Shown here: piece after piece, positions 44,965 to 57,245 of the stretch
Position numbering within the stretch: the first letter of the stretch is position 1
How the letters are laid out: the number at the start of each line of letters is the position of its first letter
Source of the DNA: Cristatella mucedo
Lineage: Eukaryota; Bryozoa; Phylactolaemata; Cristatellidae
DNA length: 64,000 nucleotides
NCBI GenBank assembly: GCA_009760855.2
Contig: WPIO01000016.1
Coordinates: forward strand, 4,545,001-4,609,000
Reading direction: 5' to 3'
Position numbers and translations under genes: made by a program
Notes under the pieces: generated by a model
Seen by the model: the letters and a program-made list of their open reading frames with translations, nothing else
Told to the model about the DNA's origin: nothing
The model's database searches: none

Positions 44965-47195
44965 CATTTTAAAAATGTATCTGTCTTTAACTCAACAAAG
45001 TCATACAGACCATGTGGGTGTTGCGCAGGAGAGTTTTTTTATAGCGCACTCACAGCCTAAGCGGCTTTCGGTACGCATTCGGTAGCCAACAGACTTCGTC
45101 TTACGAAACAAAGAGAAAGTGGTAAGCATAGCAGAGTCAGAAGAGCAGTTGAGGTAGTGAGAAGCATGGAAGTAGCAGCTCAGGGCCGCTGAAAAGGATG
45201 AGCCATAATTGGCAGTAGGAGAGTAATTGTCGTTGCATAAGAATTGTGAAAGTGAGTTCCACAGCCTAGGACCCGCTTCTGTCGCCAACGGTCTTTAAGC
45301 GGAGGAATGGAACAGCTAATTAATTGTCCACACAGGACCTGAGGGCGCGAAGAGGCTGAAACTGATGCAGCAGTTCTGCTAGGTACGAAGAAGCGAAGCC
45401 ATGGCGGGCCTTGTGAGTCAGCGTAAGAACTTTGCTCTGTATCAGTTGCTCAACCGGCATCCATCCTAGCTCTTTTAGCAAAGGAGACACGTGGCCAAAC
45501 CTCTGGGACTTGAAGACTAGCCTTGCAGCCATAGTCATAGTCAGCTTCAGTGGTCTAGTTGCTTTTTTGATAGGCCAGCCAAAAGGAAATTACAATAATC
45601 AAGCCGAGACAGAACTAAGGTGCCAGTTAAATCTTTTAAAAGCCACTGTGGAAGGCAGCTCCTAATCTTAGATAGGGATCGGACGCGATGGCTAGCAGTA
45701 GAAGCAGTCTTCTTAATGAAGCTTTTAAAATTGAGGCAGCTGTCGAAAACGACACCTAAATTTCGAGCACGTGGTGATGGTTGCACAATAGCATCAGCTA
45801 TTAGAAGAGCAAAGCCTTTTAATCCAGCCTCACGCTTAGGGTGTCCTATGAGCAGCGGTTCGTTTTTATCATCATTTAATTTCAGGAAGTTTTCCAACAT
45901 CCAGGATCGAATGTCGGCAAGGCAAGCATTCGGTTTCTCAGTTGCTGCAGCAGATTCCGACGGTTTGAATGACAAATACAACTAATTATCGTCAGCGTAG
46001 AAGTTATATCGTATTATATGGGCCTTAATCATTTTTCCGAGACGTTGTGTATAAATGGAGAACAGTAAGGGACCGAGTACAGACCCTTGAGGGACTCCAC
46101 AGGTGACCCTTCTCGTGGGTGAGACCTGAACCCCACACGACACGGATTGAACACGATCAGACAAGTATGATTTAAACCACGCCAGTGCTTTGTCTGCCAG
46201 ACCGATCGTTGCTCTCAATCGTTCAAGCAGAACCTCGTGATCAATGGTGTCGAAGGCAGCAGACAGATCTAGCAGAGCCAGGTCAGTGACATTCCCGTCG
46301 TCGTTGCCACGTAGAATGTCATTGTTAACCCGGAGGAGAGCAATTTCAGTGGAGTGCTGCCTCTTGGACCCTGAGTGAAATGTTTCTGGCGTTCCATTAT
46401 TTTCAATATGTTAAACCAGCTGCTTAGCAACAATTTTTCAAGAATCTTTGATAAGAAAGGCAGAAGGGAAACTGGGCGATTGTTTCCAAGGACCTCTTTG
46501 TCTAATCCAGGCTTTTTAAGAATGGGTCTAACGATTGCCGATTTGAAGGACCTGGGGAAGACCCCTTTTCCCAAAGAAGCATTAACAATCTTCGTAATGG
46601 CAGGACTAAGTTGGTCGGCTAGTGAAGACCACAGAGATGGAGGTATAGGGTCTTCAGGAGACGAGCTCTTTTTGCTAGACCTTATTAGGGTAGCCACATC
46701 GCATGCAGAAACCTCGGAGAACCTTTTAAGGAAGGTCACGGGTTGAGTAACCGCGATTTCTTTAGTCGAAGGGGGCTTAATGGAGGCACGAATGTGCACA
46801 ATTTTTTCAGTAAAGAAGGCTGAAAACTTTTCGGCTGAGCCCTTAATATCTGGGGAGTCAGACCTCACAGCATTAGCCAGTAAATGGTTTACTGTCTTAT
46901 AAATCTGTTTACTGTCCGACTGGCAGGAATCCAGCTTTCTAATGAAAAAAGAAGCCCTGGTTTCTTAAGCTTTCGGATGTAAACTCGAAGGAAGTCTTTG
47001 AAATTGACTAGATCTGCATCAGACCCCGATTTCTTGAAATGACGTTCAAGCCTGCGCTTAACCGGGCGCATCTTTAAGAGTTTCTTTGTAAATTAAAAGG
47101 AATCTCCACGACTTTGAAAAAGGATAGAATGAACGGGAGCATGCTTGACAAGAGCACTACTGAGTGTCATGTTCATTGCATCAGTGAGGGTCGTT
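44965..47195 (-). mobile_element. LINE-B copy, longest reverse transcriptase remnant
   Basis: Minus-strand, 5'-truncated L2-type ORF2. Order: linker TLTDAMNMTLSSALVKHAPV; VKRRLERHFKKSGSDAD; SAEKFSAFFTEKI; SAIVRPILKKPGLD; NNRPVSLLPFLSKILEKL; LDLSAAFDTIDHEVLLERLR; GVPQGSVLGPLLFSIYTQR; FYADD (catalytic Asp pair kept); NFLKLNDDKNEPLLIGHP; ARNLGVVFDSCLNFKSFIKK; SRLDYCNFLLAGL; C-terminus AARLVFKSQRFGHVSPLLKE. The apurinic endonuclease domain is missing. Stops and frameshifts show it is dead. Confidence 0.92.
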
Positions 47196-47196
47196 C

Positions 47197-47370
47197 CTCA
47201 AGAATTGTGAAAGCGAGTTCCACAATCTAGGACTTGCAGAGATAAAGTGAGTATAGCCAACGATATTAAAAGTAGGAAATGGAACAGCTATCCATCGTCG
47301 ATTGCGGACCTGGGGGGCGGGGCAAGGGTGAGCCAAAACTGGTGCAGCAGCTCAGCTAGGTATGAAGAAA
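47197..47370 (-). mobile_element. LINE-B 3' coding fragment
   Basis: Complement AAGAATTGTGAAAGCGAGTT, CAATCTAGGACTTGCAGA, AACTGGTGCAGCAGCTCAGC, corresponding to the extreme ORF2 end and placed directly upstream of the longer copy's truncated 5' end. Confidence 0.7.
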
Positions 47371-47379
47371 CCTTGGCGC

Positions 47380-47850
47380 TTATTGTGCTCAAAACAGTCG
47401 ATTGCGTCAAGGTTCTCTAATATTGCACCCTACTCAAGTCTGCAGGCAATAGAAAAACCCGCGCCAGACGCCGGCGCCGGCCGTGCGCCGCGAACGATAG
47501 CTAATGCGCGGCTTAAGACGATCGCCACTCCGCGTCTCGACGCCGATCTCTTGGAAGGGAGAATGAGTTCGCCTGCAACGAATGGCGATGCGGCGATGGG
47601 GCGGCGGACAAAACGATGAGCAATCGGCGCGGGAAGCTGAAAAGAAGGAGGAGAAAGATCTCCCTCTCGCCCTCTGAGCACCGCGCCTTGCAAACTACTG
47701 TCTGCAAAATAATCCACTTCTTGCCGCGTATATCAGGCCAACGCTCCAACGAATTGTTTGGTGATCGCGACAAGCAAACAAACAAACAAATGGCGTGTTC
47801 AAATCAAAGAGATGCCTAACCTAACAAGCGAACGCGATAATAAATAAATA
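47380..47850. other. Intergenic, GC-rich then AT-rich, nothing recognised
   Basis: GC-rich patch at 47455-47620 with open frames in several registers; no homology. Confidence 0.35.
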
Positions 47851-47856
47851 AATCCA

Positions 47857-48010
47857 AGCTGATTAAACAGCCTTTTTTGTATAGCGACAGAAGAGCCTTT
47901 GCGGCTATCGCCGCCGCTTGCAGTGGCGATAAAGGATCGCCCACCGCAGGAATCGAACCAACGACCTCGGGACCGCGAGGTCGTGAAAGCAACCGCCTTA
48001 CCTAGCACTC
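47857..48010 (-). mobile_element. SINE-B copy, well preserved
   Basis: GCTGATTAAACAGCCTTTTTT, GCGACAGAAGAGCCTTTGCGG, CTTGCAGTGGCGATAAAGG, GGAATCGAACC and the palindrome ACGACCTCGG...CCGCGAGGTCGTG. Confidence 0.85.
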
Positions 48011-48351
48011 GGCAGTGGGAATAGTACACAGCGCCAGGAAGTGATGAAGTGAAGTGTAAAATGAGGCGAAATAAATGCATACGCCGCATCGCCGTCATCA
48101 TCAGCAGCATCAGCATCGCCATACGCAGCATCGCCGACACGTCTCTAATGCAGCAAAGAGAAAGTGACAGGCGCAGCTGAATCTCAGGAGGACAAATAAA
48201 AAGCCAAGTTGGATGGAAGCGACACAGCCGTACGGCTGGAAATGATGCGAAAGAGTCGGACGCCCGAGAGGAGAGACGCTGCGGCGCGAGAGTTGAGCAA
48301 GTGAGGACGGCTAAGTGTCTAGGACCCGCGGTGCGACAGCTATTACCTCCA

Positions 48352-48460
48352 ACCACTGACCACTCAATCGTGCTTCCTTTTCAGCAGATGTACAGTGCCT
48401 AGAAAGAGATTGAGTTATCAAAGGGCACTATATCAAATGTATTATTATGATTATTATTAA
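48352..48460 (+). mobile_element. LINE-A tail
   Basis: CACTCAATCGTGCTTCC, GTACAGTGCCTAGAAAGAG, ATTGAGTTATCAAAGGGCAC, ATT repeats. Confidence 0.82.
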
Positions 48461-48461
48461 C

Positions 48462-49600
48462 TGCCAAAATGACTGCGAATCTAATATATAATTCTGCGAG
48501 TAGATGAGGACTTGTGAGGACGCGGAAATAAGTTCAGCTAAGAACGAAAATGGCCAAGCTGAGGCGGGCCTTGCGGGTCAAAGTAAGGTGTTTCTTATGA
48601 TTCGGTGAGGATATAGATCAATCGGAAGCCATCGCAGCTACTTTGCCGCCGAAGGATCGAGGACGCATCCGGGATTTTAGAGCGGGGCCATTGCCTTGAC
48701 GCTGGGTGACGAGAAATCTTGTCAGAGACTTTTATTTGAAATCCTCTTTGAAAAAAATCTCCTGCCACTCTAAAAACTTGCTACTCCAACTCGCTATGTT
48801 AATTTAGCCACCGAATTTAGCTACTAGCTAACCGCTTAACCATTTACGGAAAGCCTCGAGCTCCACGCCGACCGCGAAGACCAGGAAGTCTCTTTTGACT
48901 CAGGAAAATGAATTCTTACGACGGGCAGACCCCCGATTAGACCTAAAACAGCCCGGACAGACCGCAATGGCGCGCGCGGCGGAACGCGCATCGCTCGGCA
49001 GGCCTCGGACGAACGCGTTTCGCAAGAGCTGCAGATTTAACAACTATTAAAATGAGATTCTCTAGAATGAAAGACGAGCACCTTAGACAATTTATCAATG
49101 ATCGCTCAGGTTTAGCAGCTGCTCTCTCGTCTCGTCAAGAAAAAAGAGGAGGACTGCCCTTCGGGAGAAACGCCTCGAAACAGCGACACCAAAAAAGCCG
49201 CTAGCGCCGCTACATGAGACTTTGTGGTAAAAAGCTTGCATTTGACGTGTACTTTAACCTGAGAGCACTTCCTCTGGCACTAAGACTGCTAGCCGGGCCA
49301 GAAAGACACCCGGGATTTCGTGAGTTTGCGGGGCCATGGGCTCAATAGATGCTGCTCACTTATAATAGCTATGGCTCTGCTAGCAAGCCTGCTAATTATC
49401 ACTACATCTTCGGCAATCTCTAGCCTAAAGTCAGCGTCCTAGCTCCGATATTTTGATCTCTGGGATCGCAGTACCTCGTTGCTCTTTCTTAGTCCTATCA
49501 TAGGATAGGATCTTATGACCAAAATTCTCGTATTTATTGATGAGCCTACCGGCCACGTTCACCACCGACTGAAGAGTTGTGGTGGCATCTTCGACCATTC
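48462..49600. other. Intergenic, no recognised feature
   Basis: No repeat family or coding segment recognised; mixed composition. Confidence 0.35.
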
Positions 49601-49633
49601 TGCTGCCAAGACAGAGTATATCAGTCGTCCAGT

Positions 49634-49913
<280 letters not shown>

Positions 49914-50365
49914 AGGGAAGCTCATCACATCTGTAGCCAGGCGCTATGGTAAGCAGTCACCAATGTTGGACAGAGAAATCTTGTATCACTACTCGCTGCG
50001 GGGATCATTTGAATATTTGACAATTTTAAATGTCAAGGAGTCGCTAAATCGGCCGGCATGCCGCGGAACTACAAGATGGCTGCAAGTCAAGCGTTCGTTT
50101 AAAGATTCGCCTTAGCCGATTCTATTTTCTTGGACGCAAGCGAGTGCGACTGGGTGCTGTCGGCGTAAAAATGACAGCTGATCCTATAAGCCTGTATTGA
50201 GTTTCTCCGAAGGGTCTGTAGGGTTAAAGTACAACAACGGACCAAGAAAAGATCTTCTCGACATTCCGTAAGGGTTTTATTTGCTGGATGACACTTGACA
50301 GCATACAACACCGACTAGACAGGGTCGGACAAGCGCGAATTGGACGGAGCCATAGCGTCATTGGC

Positions 50366-50640
50366 CAGATAATAATAACAAAAATAATCAACCGGTTATA
50401 TATAGTACCGGTGTAAGCATCCCCAAAGTTTGAACTGTAGTGTAGCTGAAGATAGGCACACTTGAAAGTGGAGCTGTTGTGATCGTCCAGAGAGAGGTCA
50501 GCCTGGAACAGTATATCCCGATTTCGTGCAGTTGCTACAGAAAATATGCTAGAAGAGCCCTTTTTGGGCGTCGAGTTTCCCATTTCTGAGTCATACGAGG
50601 TTTTTCTATGACTATTTAGTTGCTTGGTTGGTCATTTAAT
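50366..50640 (-). mobile_element. LINE-A internal coding relic
   Basis: Minus strand reads ATARNRDILFQADLSLDDHN, SSTFKCAYLQLHYSSNF, matching LINE-A SARNLGVIFD-DLSLDDHISS-SAYFQLHNIAK. No 3' tail is attached. Confidence 0.65.
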
Positions 50641-51785
50641 GTTAGAAAGTTTGCTGATATCCAGGTGTGGATGTCAGGGTAGGGTGTACGTTCGATGTAC
50701 TGACGCGGCTGTGTTGCGGATAGGGCGCAGATAAGTAGCATAACGCAGAGCTAAGATACACCGATTTGTATACGGAATGCAGGTAATTTTCTTCATGTTA
50801 ATGCACTTCTTCAAATTTTAGCTTCCTAATCACGGATATTTCATCAATTGCGAGACCTGTTACCTATTCGAGGACCCAACTAGCGCAGCGACCGATCGAG
50901 GACCTGCACGCGCACGCCGGATGCGACCGCAGCGAGCGGTTCCGTTTTAACGATTCCATTATCACCACTTCACTGTTTGCCGGCATGTTACCTGCTTGGC
51001 TCTGCTTATTATGTCTTTGATGACCCTTGCATTCCTGTTTGGCTATATGCTGTGACTAGCAAGGTGCACGCCTCTTTGCGGTCGAACGCCTATCATGGGC
51101 AAAGTCGTCGTGGCTGTGTTCCACGCGTAGAAGAGGGTGTGAGTAGCCCGGCTGAATTTCGAGCACCGCCTGCGTCTGTAAGTTTTTCGTAGTGAAAGCC
51201 CGCCCGGTTGCTGGACGTTGCTTGGATATTCCAATTTCGATGCATCGGCGAATGTAAGCGCTGTCGCCTATCGTACGCTCACGAAGCCGGGCGGGGGGAG
51301 GGTTGTGCGAAACCCCTACAGCGCTCCCATTGCGCTCCTCTTTTTCTCTCTCTCTCTCTCTGTGTGCGGTACATCGCTCGCGTGCTCGATCGCTACGTGC
51401 GCTAGTTTCTTGACACATGTTTAGCAGGTGAGAATTAATCCTAAGAGGGCGGAAAAATAGTAGCGACGCTTTTGAGCAAATCGGGAACTCGGGGGAAGGG
51501 TGATAGGACGAATCAACCAGAGCGGGCCGCATAGTTTGCTCGTCACGTATCGAGCGCCTTGGAGGGTGATTGCGCAGTTGACCCTTTAGACGCGGGTGCA
51601 CGGGAGGGAAGATTAAGGTGTTTGGCCCACACCTGAGCAGTGGATTCAAGTGAGCTGTCTTGTACATAATGTTACAAGTGTTCCGAAATAGCTGAAATCG
51701 TTGACGAGGGATTTTCACACCGCCTTCCAATCTAGCGTCGAAATGTGTGCTCTCCTCGTTGCTCTCCAATCCATTGTTTCTGCAG

Positions 51786-52073
51786 CATTGCATGCAGCTG
51801 GTTATTAATTGGTTCGACGACTTAGTGGGCCAAAGTGGTAACTGTTACTGCGGTGAGTACCTGCAGTTGTCACCAGAAGCGTTATGTGTGGCACTGTACA
51901 CACCGAGAGCATTGTGGCCTAAGCCAGCCACTCTGACTGCCGCTCTCGTCGGAAAACTGAGTCTGGAAGTCCTTCTAGACACCGTAGTAGGGCAGGAACT
52001 CGTTCTAGCATACTATACCGGCATCCGAGTGCTAGGGGTGTGGTATAAAGTCTGCTACACTCTTGTGCCATAG
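51786..52073 (+). CDS. Unrecognised open segment, possible exon 51786-51852
   Basis: After the acceptor CCATTGTTTCTGCAG the sequence reads HCMQLVINWFDDLVGQSGN, then CYCG, at a strong donor TGCG|GTGAGT (51852). The same frame continues open without splicing through ...LTAALVGKLSLEVLLDTVV... to TAG at 52073. It may be an internal exon of 67 bp or a terminal exon. No family recognised and no upstream partner found. Confidence 0.25.
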   Translation, partial: HCMQLVINWFDDLVGQSGNCYCGEYLQLSPEALCVALYTPRALWPKPATLTAALVGKLSLEVLLDTVVGQELVLAYYTGIRVLGVWYKVCYTLVP

Positions 52074-52274
52074 CTCAGAATGCTGCACGTACAACGAGTT
52101 GCTGCCTAAGTAACCAAGTAACCAATGTCGAGATCACAACCCCGGCGCTCGGGAATAGTAAAGCTGGCAAATCTTGGGTGGGGGCAGTACCTAGAAGATG
52201 AATGGTAGGCTATCACCAACATGCTGGAATTTGTGTAGTTTGTGTACTGGTTTTGTTTCTGATCCAGGGTCTTT

Positions 52275-52425
52275 GAACAATGGTAAGGTGCATACTCTAC
52301 ACTACTCAGGTCGTGGATTCAAGCCTGAAGCAGGCGATCCTTTGTTGCCTAGTGCACGCTATGGTGATAGCTGTTAAGGCTGTTCTGCTGCTATATAATA
52401 GAGGCTTTTGAATCAGCCAACCTTT
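52275..52425 (+). mobile_element. SINE-B copy
   Basis: B-box region GTGGATTCAAGCC, GGTGATAGCTGTTAAGGC, GAGGCTTTTGAATCAGCC. Confidence 0.72.
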
Positions 52426-52547
52426 TTTATATGTTTAGGGCTACTTGTTGCTTTATAAAACATCCGAGATATTCTCATTGGATGATGATAATAATGCAAA
52501 GGGAAATCGACACGGACCCATTTTGCCCATGACATGAGGGTACTAAC

Positions 52548-52617
52548 TAATGTAAAGTGCCTAGAAAGAAATTGAGTTCTCTGAGGGCACCATATCAAAT
52601 GTATTGTTATTATTATT
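52548..52617 (+). mobile_element. LINE-A tail
   Basis: GTAAAGTGCCTAGAAAGAAA, TTGAGTTCTCTGAGGGCAC, ATT repeats; abuts the next LINE-A copy. Confidence 0.85.
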
Positions 52618-53200
52618 GAAGCTAGACAAGGTCACCCAAAGTATCGCCGAACTGCACTGGCTACCAGTCAAGCAATGCATCGACTTCAAGGTTTTGTCTA
52701 TAACTTTTAGGTCCCTTCATTCTTTGGCTCCAGCCTACCTATCAAATCTACTGCCCCACCAGGTTAAGCATCGTACCACCTTCGTTTCGGAATCTAACTG
52801 TTGGCCTATGCCTCGTGCAAACCTCAAATCTTTTGGAGACCTTGCCTGTAGTTCGTATGCTCCCAAAGCCTGGAACTCACTCCCGACTTGCATCACGACA
52901 TCTCCTGACTCGACCACATTTAAAAAAATGCACCTATTTATGGCAGCATTTAGTGGGTCCCCGTGATTCATCCTTTATGTGCTTATTCGTGCTGACACCG
53001 TGTGTGCTGCCACTAACCACACTTGCATGCTGACTCTGTGCATGTCATCCTAACCATGTTATTCTTATTGCTTATCGAGCATGCCACCACTAACCATCTG
53101 ATCGTGTTTCCTTTGCAACAAATGTAAAGCGCCTAGAAAGAGATTTGAGTTCTATGAGGGTGCTTTATCAAGTGTGTTGTTATTAATGATTATTATCTCG
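52618..53200 (+). mobile_element. LINE-A copy, 5'-truncated
   Basis: Reads SIAELHWLPVKQCIDFKVLS, LHSLAPAYLSNLLPHQ, SSYAPKAWNSLPTC, then 3' UTR, tail and TTATT end. It starts inside the coding region directly at the ATT repeats of the preceding tail. Confidence 0.88.
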
Positions 53201-53332
53201 GGTAGTCTGTGTGGGAAATCAACTAAATTGACTATGCTGGATCCCTGTGAATTGTCTATTCTTTGTGTGGTTATGCCTGCCGTTGCTGTGCCTGTTCTCA
53301 CTTACCATATTGGCACGCTTTCTTCATAGTAG

Positions 53333-53402
53333 GGCCTAGAAAGAGATTGAGTTCTCTGAGGGCGCTTTATCAAGTGCATTATTATTATTATTGTTATTAT
53401 TA
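53333..53402 (+). mobile_element. LINE-A tail
   Basis: GGGCCTAGAAAGAGATTGAG, TCTGAGGGCGCTTTATC, ATT repeats. A more decayed tail follows at 53405-53470. Confidence 0.82.
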
Positions 53403-53591
53403 GTAAAGTATATCTAGAAGGAGATTTTATTCTTTTAGGGTGCTATAGCAGTGTCTCTTGTTATTTTGTTATTTGTAATCACTATAGGTTATGACACTCA
53501 GCCACCTGCCACACACTGTGCGTGATTCAAGTGTTGCTGTCCTTGCTCTGTTATGCTAACCTCACTCGATTGGAGCTCCTAATGCAAGTGC

Positions 53592-53777
53592 ATGCTTCGT
53601 GTCTTGAATCGACAGCAGCAGCAGCTGACGTTATCATCAGCAGGCAAAAGGCAGACTCGTGGCACCATGCATTGTGCCTCACAGTTACCAGCTGTCGTGA
53701 CTCTTACGCTGGCCTCCCGATGCCGTGCTTCTTCCCTTGTCGCTAGGAGGACTTTGTACAGCGTCGATGGCGTGTGG
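53592..53777 (+). CDS. LARS2: Mitochondrial leucyl-tRNA synthetase, exon 1 (targeting peptide)
   Basis: First coding exon, 62 codons. An in-frame TAA at 53580 sits just upstream of the ATG at 53592. The peptide is rich in Arg, Gln, Ser and Ala with almost no acidic residues (MLRVLNRQQQQL..., ...RCRASSLVARRTLYSVDGVW), typical of a mitochondrial presequence. It ends in phase 0 at TGG|GTGAGT, matching the phase-0 acceptor of the next exon. The junction [20 protein letters not shown] resembles human LARS2 TRSIYSATGKW-TKEYTL. A downstream in-frame Met (codon 26) is a possible alternative start. Confidence 0.78.
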
Positions 53778-54379
53778 GTGAGTCAGCAGCGAGTGGATCG
53801 CTGCCGCCCGCTTGCCGCTTGCTTGCCGCTCGCTCCGCACCATCTGTCGGCAGCTCGATGCGCCTGTCCTCTGTCCTCTGTCCCTTGCCCTCTGCCTTCT
53901 GCCCTCTGGCTGTAAGAAGCCATCTCCCATCAAAGTTGAACCTGCACGCTACCTAGGCAGCGGGTATGCTTTGCGCTCGAACGAGTCATTGAAGCAACTT
54001 GCTTTCGCTGTCTGATTCGTGTTTTGCTATCGAATGGCAGAGTGCCCGAGTGGGACAGGCCTAACTTTGGCGGTGGACGATACTGCAGCACGACGACACT
54101 GAACCGGCATTGGTGTCTCTCCATGTGGGCAGGCAGAGTGACATTTATTGAGATGGGAGGGCAAGTGGTGATAATATGCTAAGGTTTCGTGCTGGATACT
54201 AAGAGTATCTGAAGAAGGGCCTCTTGAAGTAGCAGGTCGGCAGGTTTCGTTAGTAAAAGCTCTGCCTGGTCACCCAGCAGCAGGCTTGAATAGTGCTACT
54301 ATGAAACCTCCATAGGCAGGCTTCACAGTGCGTGCCTTTTTTGTAAATATTTCGAGTGTGGCACCTGCATTTGATGGGT

Positions 54380-54540
54380 CCTCGCAAGTAGTTCTTTGTC
54401 TGCTTATGCATGCTGCCGATGTGTCTTTAATCAATAACCATTTGGCCTTGTCCCCTTTACAGGACATGTTAAATACCTATAGAGAGATTTAAGTTCTCTG
54501 AGAGTGCTATACAAATTTATTATTATTGCAATTATTATCA
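54380..54540 (+). mobile_element. LINE-A tail, diverged
   Basis: GGGTCCTCGCAAGTAG 3' UTR traces, ACCATTTGGCC...CCCCTTTACAGGACATG, AGAGAGATTTAAGTTCTCTG, ATT repeats. Confidence 0.68.
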
Positions 54541-54617
54541 TCAGCTTGTCTTTCTCATTTGGCTTCAATATGCTGGCTCTAGATGTGTGTGTAAGCAGGC
54601 CCACCAACTTCAGTAGG

Positions 54618-54662
54618 TGCTGTTGCTGCTGCTACTGCTGCTGCTGCTGCCGCAGCCACTGC
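54618..54662 (+). repeat. CTG-rich triplet tract
   Basis: Imperfect (CTG)n, intronic to LARS2. Confidence 0.88.
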
Positions 54663-55411
54663 TGATGATCGGTGCACTGCGTCTGTTGGCCCCCCCCCTT
54701 GTGTCAAGTACCATTCAGTGCCTTGACGGCAGGGCAAGCTTCTATGGCACTTTGCAAGTAGAGGATCTTTGATCTTCGAAATTCATTTTGTCGGCTAAAG
54801 GTTAAGCTTGCTGCATGGTTGCTTCAAACGTTTAATATTAGGCAGCCGTGAGCACAGTGATTGTCCTTGTCGTTGTGTTACTGGGATTAAATGCAGACCG
54901 TGTGTGCTGTATCTGTATTTGTTTGGGCTATTTGAATTGCTTTAATGCCCGTGTCAAATGCTTATTTTGAAATGGCAAGTATGACTGTCTTTTTGGTTTT
55001 GGAGGTTGCGGGTTCAACTTCCAAGGACGACGGCGACTCTGCATAGCATTCTCAGTCTCCAGACAGCTGCATTCTGCTATCTGAGCGGTGTAGTGCTACA
55101 CTCTGGGCCATGTTCGGATGCCGTTGGGGTACTAATGAGCTAGTGGCTCATGAGTGACATCATTAGCAATGCAAATGATGAATCGAACTACATGGCGACA
55201 CATGGGCCTGGTTACGATGAAGTTTACTTAGAGAAATTTTCAGATAGACCGAGTTCAGTGCTTTAATCCGTCATTTTTCGAATATTAATTTTCATCCGAA
55301 TTAAGCTTCATGAAGATTAACATGCAAGTTTTTCACTGCAAGAGAGATTCTTACGACCTTTCAGTCTGTTTTATTTCCTGTCAATCGGTTTCGAACCGGT
55401 GTGTTCGCACC

Positions 55412-55528
55412 ATGCCAAAAACGAAGGAGCACAGCGATTTTGCAAAAGGTCTTACGCTAGTCTTCAAGCGTGGTTGGAGTAATTGGAACATTGCTCATTT
55501 ACTCGAGGGAATGTTGTGTCAGGTATAA
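55412..55528 (+). pseudogene. Tc1/mariner transposase N-terminal fragment
   Basis: Reads MPKTKEHSDFAKGLTLVFKR, then GWSNWNIAHLL. This matches the start of the helix-turn-helix DNA-binding domain of Tc1-type transposases (typical MPKTKE...G.....IA..L). It stops after 39 codons and no catalytic domain follows. Whether it is the same family as the 7-kb pair cannot be told, because those copies lack this end. Confidence 0.55.
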
Positions 55529-55559
55529 TCCAGTTAAATACACTAGGAAAATAAGCCGG

Positions 55560-55630
55560 TCGTATGTGTAGCACTCCGAGAGAACTAACTCGAAATCACT
55601 GTTTAGGCGTCTTACAACTTGCTGCTGCAA
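55560..55630 (-). mobile_element. LINE-A or SINE-A tail relic
   Basis: GTAGCACTCCGAGAGAACTA ... TTTAGGCGTCTTACAACTTG resembles the complement of the shared tail. Confidence 0.45.
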
Positions 55631-55925
55631 GAGAATTAGTTGCCAGTAGAATTAATAGCCTACACGGTATGGATGGGCTCAGTGGCCAACAACCGCTGCC
55701 TAGTCCTCAAGCACAAGTCAGCGGGCCATGAGGACCGTCTGCTGAAAATGGCGGCACCAGGCACGATAGATAGGAAGACCAGGTTGGCCAAGCTAGTGCG
55801 AGTCTATGTTTTCTGCAGCATTGACCGAAACTAGCAGGGATGCATCCGGAGTCGACTTTGGGATGATGACGTTTCTACACCAAGTGGCCCAGAATGCGGT
55901 GGCCGATTAAAGAATATTGAAGATA

Positions 55926-56075
55926 AGTTGATTCAGCTTCCTCATTTATTCAATGCAGAAGGGCCTCAGCGGCTATCATCACCGCTTGAAGAGGGTGATA
56001 CAAGTTAGATCTCCCACTGCAGGGCTTGAACTGACCACCCGGGTTTTGGAGTTACCCTTGGGCTACGACGGTGGG
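55926..56075 (-). mobile_element. SINE-B copy, diverged
   Basis: GATTCAGCTTCCTCATTTA, GCAGAAGGGCCTCAGCGGC, CCACTGCAGGGCTTGAACTG. Confidence 0.66.
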
Positions 56076-57245
56076 GGGGGGGGCAAGCAACATTAAGCCG
56101 AAAGGCTTCTATGGGCGAACCTGCCACTCCAGCTCCAGTCTCCTGAAGAAGATTGGTAAATATTGGCTTGTGGGACAGATGGAGGCAACTTTAAACTCAC
56201 TGGTTACAGCAAACGTCCGATTCGAGAGTAAGATAAAGGTGAAGGTGTGGAATACAGGGATGTCTGCTTGCTGTACAATGTGAATTACGGCTGTGGCTGG
56301 ATCGCGGTTTGGCGATCCTTTTCGGTGCATGTGTATTAGCATTCCAGGCATTATTTCTCTAAAATGTACTTATTATCATGCTTCAAAACTTGCCGTGCCC
56401 TCAACGACTGTTGGGCGGTAGCTTTATTTATCAGCAGGGTGATGAGCCGGTTTTTCAGCACCATATAGCTGGCCTGCGCGCCATACTTATGTATGGCCTT
56501 GACTGCAAGCAAGTGAAAATGTGTCTGACGATTGGCCACGTTTCTTTTTGTAGTTGATATCATTGTTAGTTGGGCTCTTTGTCTTCGTTTTTGCTTTCCC
56601 TAGCATGCAGGCAGACATAACGTGATGCAATAGCTGATTTTCTTTGAATATGCCGAAGCATGCACGACCGTTCGTGTTCACCTCTTGCTAAATTACAGTT
56701 TACGGTTTTTGAATTGTTTTCCTGACTTTTGGCCTTGAGACCTATACCGTTTCAAGTTTCTTATTTTCTTTTTACCCTATCATCTGTTTTATTTTCGTTT
56801 GAAAAAGCAGTACCAGGACCATCCTAGCTGCCTAGCATGCACGAGGCCACAACTGTTTGACTGTGCTTGACTGCTCCTATGAGCAGTTTCACTTGTACTC
56901 GTCATCTTTTTTATTGTAATGACTCCTTGATCACCGCTGTAAGTAGTTAGTAATTTTTATAATGTGGTTGATGCATTTGCCCGCTTTTTTATGTGAGCTG
57001 TGTGATGTGCTGTAGTTTTATGCCTGCTATTCTGAACGTAGCATGAGCGTGTTGCCTCTGCAAGCCTGTTCTTTCTCATTTGTATTGGAATGTGGCTACC
57101 TTTTTGCTTATCTGCTTATATTCAGTGTACGAGCCAATTTACAGTTCTTCCATTAACATCCTACTGGAAGTGCTGTAAAGAGTTCTTGCTACTCTGTAAA
57201 GAATTGATATGCTGCCTGTTCCAACCAAAGGGTTTTAGAGTAGCT

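Noticed and set aside
47799-48356. 185-codon minus-strand open frame
   Set aside because: It crosses a complete SINE-B copy, so most of the peptide is transposon sequence read out of context.
51056-51793. 245-codon minus-strand open frame, the longest outside simple repeats
   Set aside because: No domain, no even codon character, spans a TC tract, and shows neither splice sites nor homology; length alone is weak evidence at this composition.
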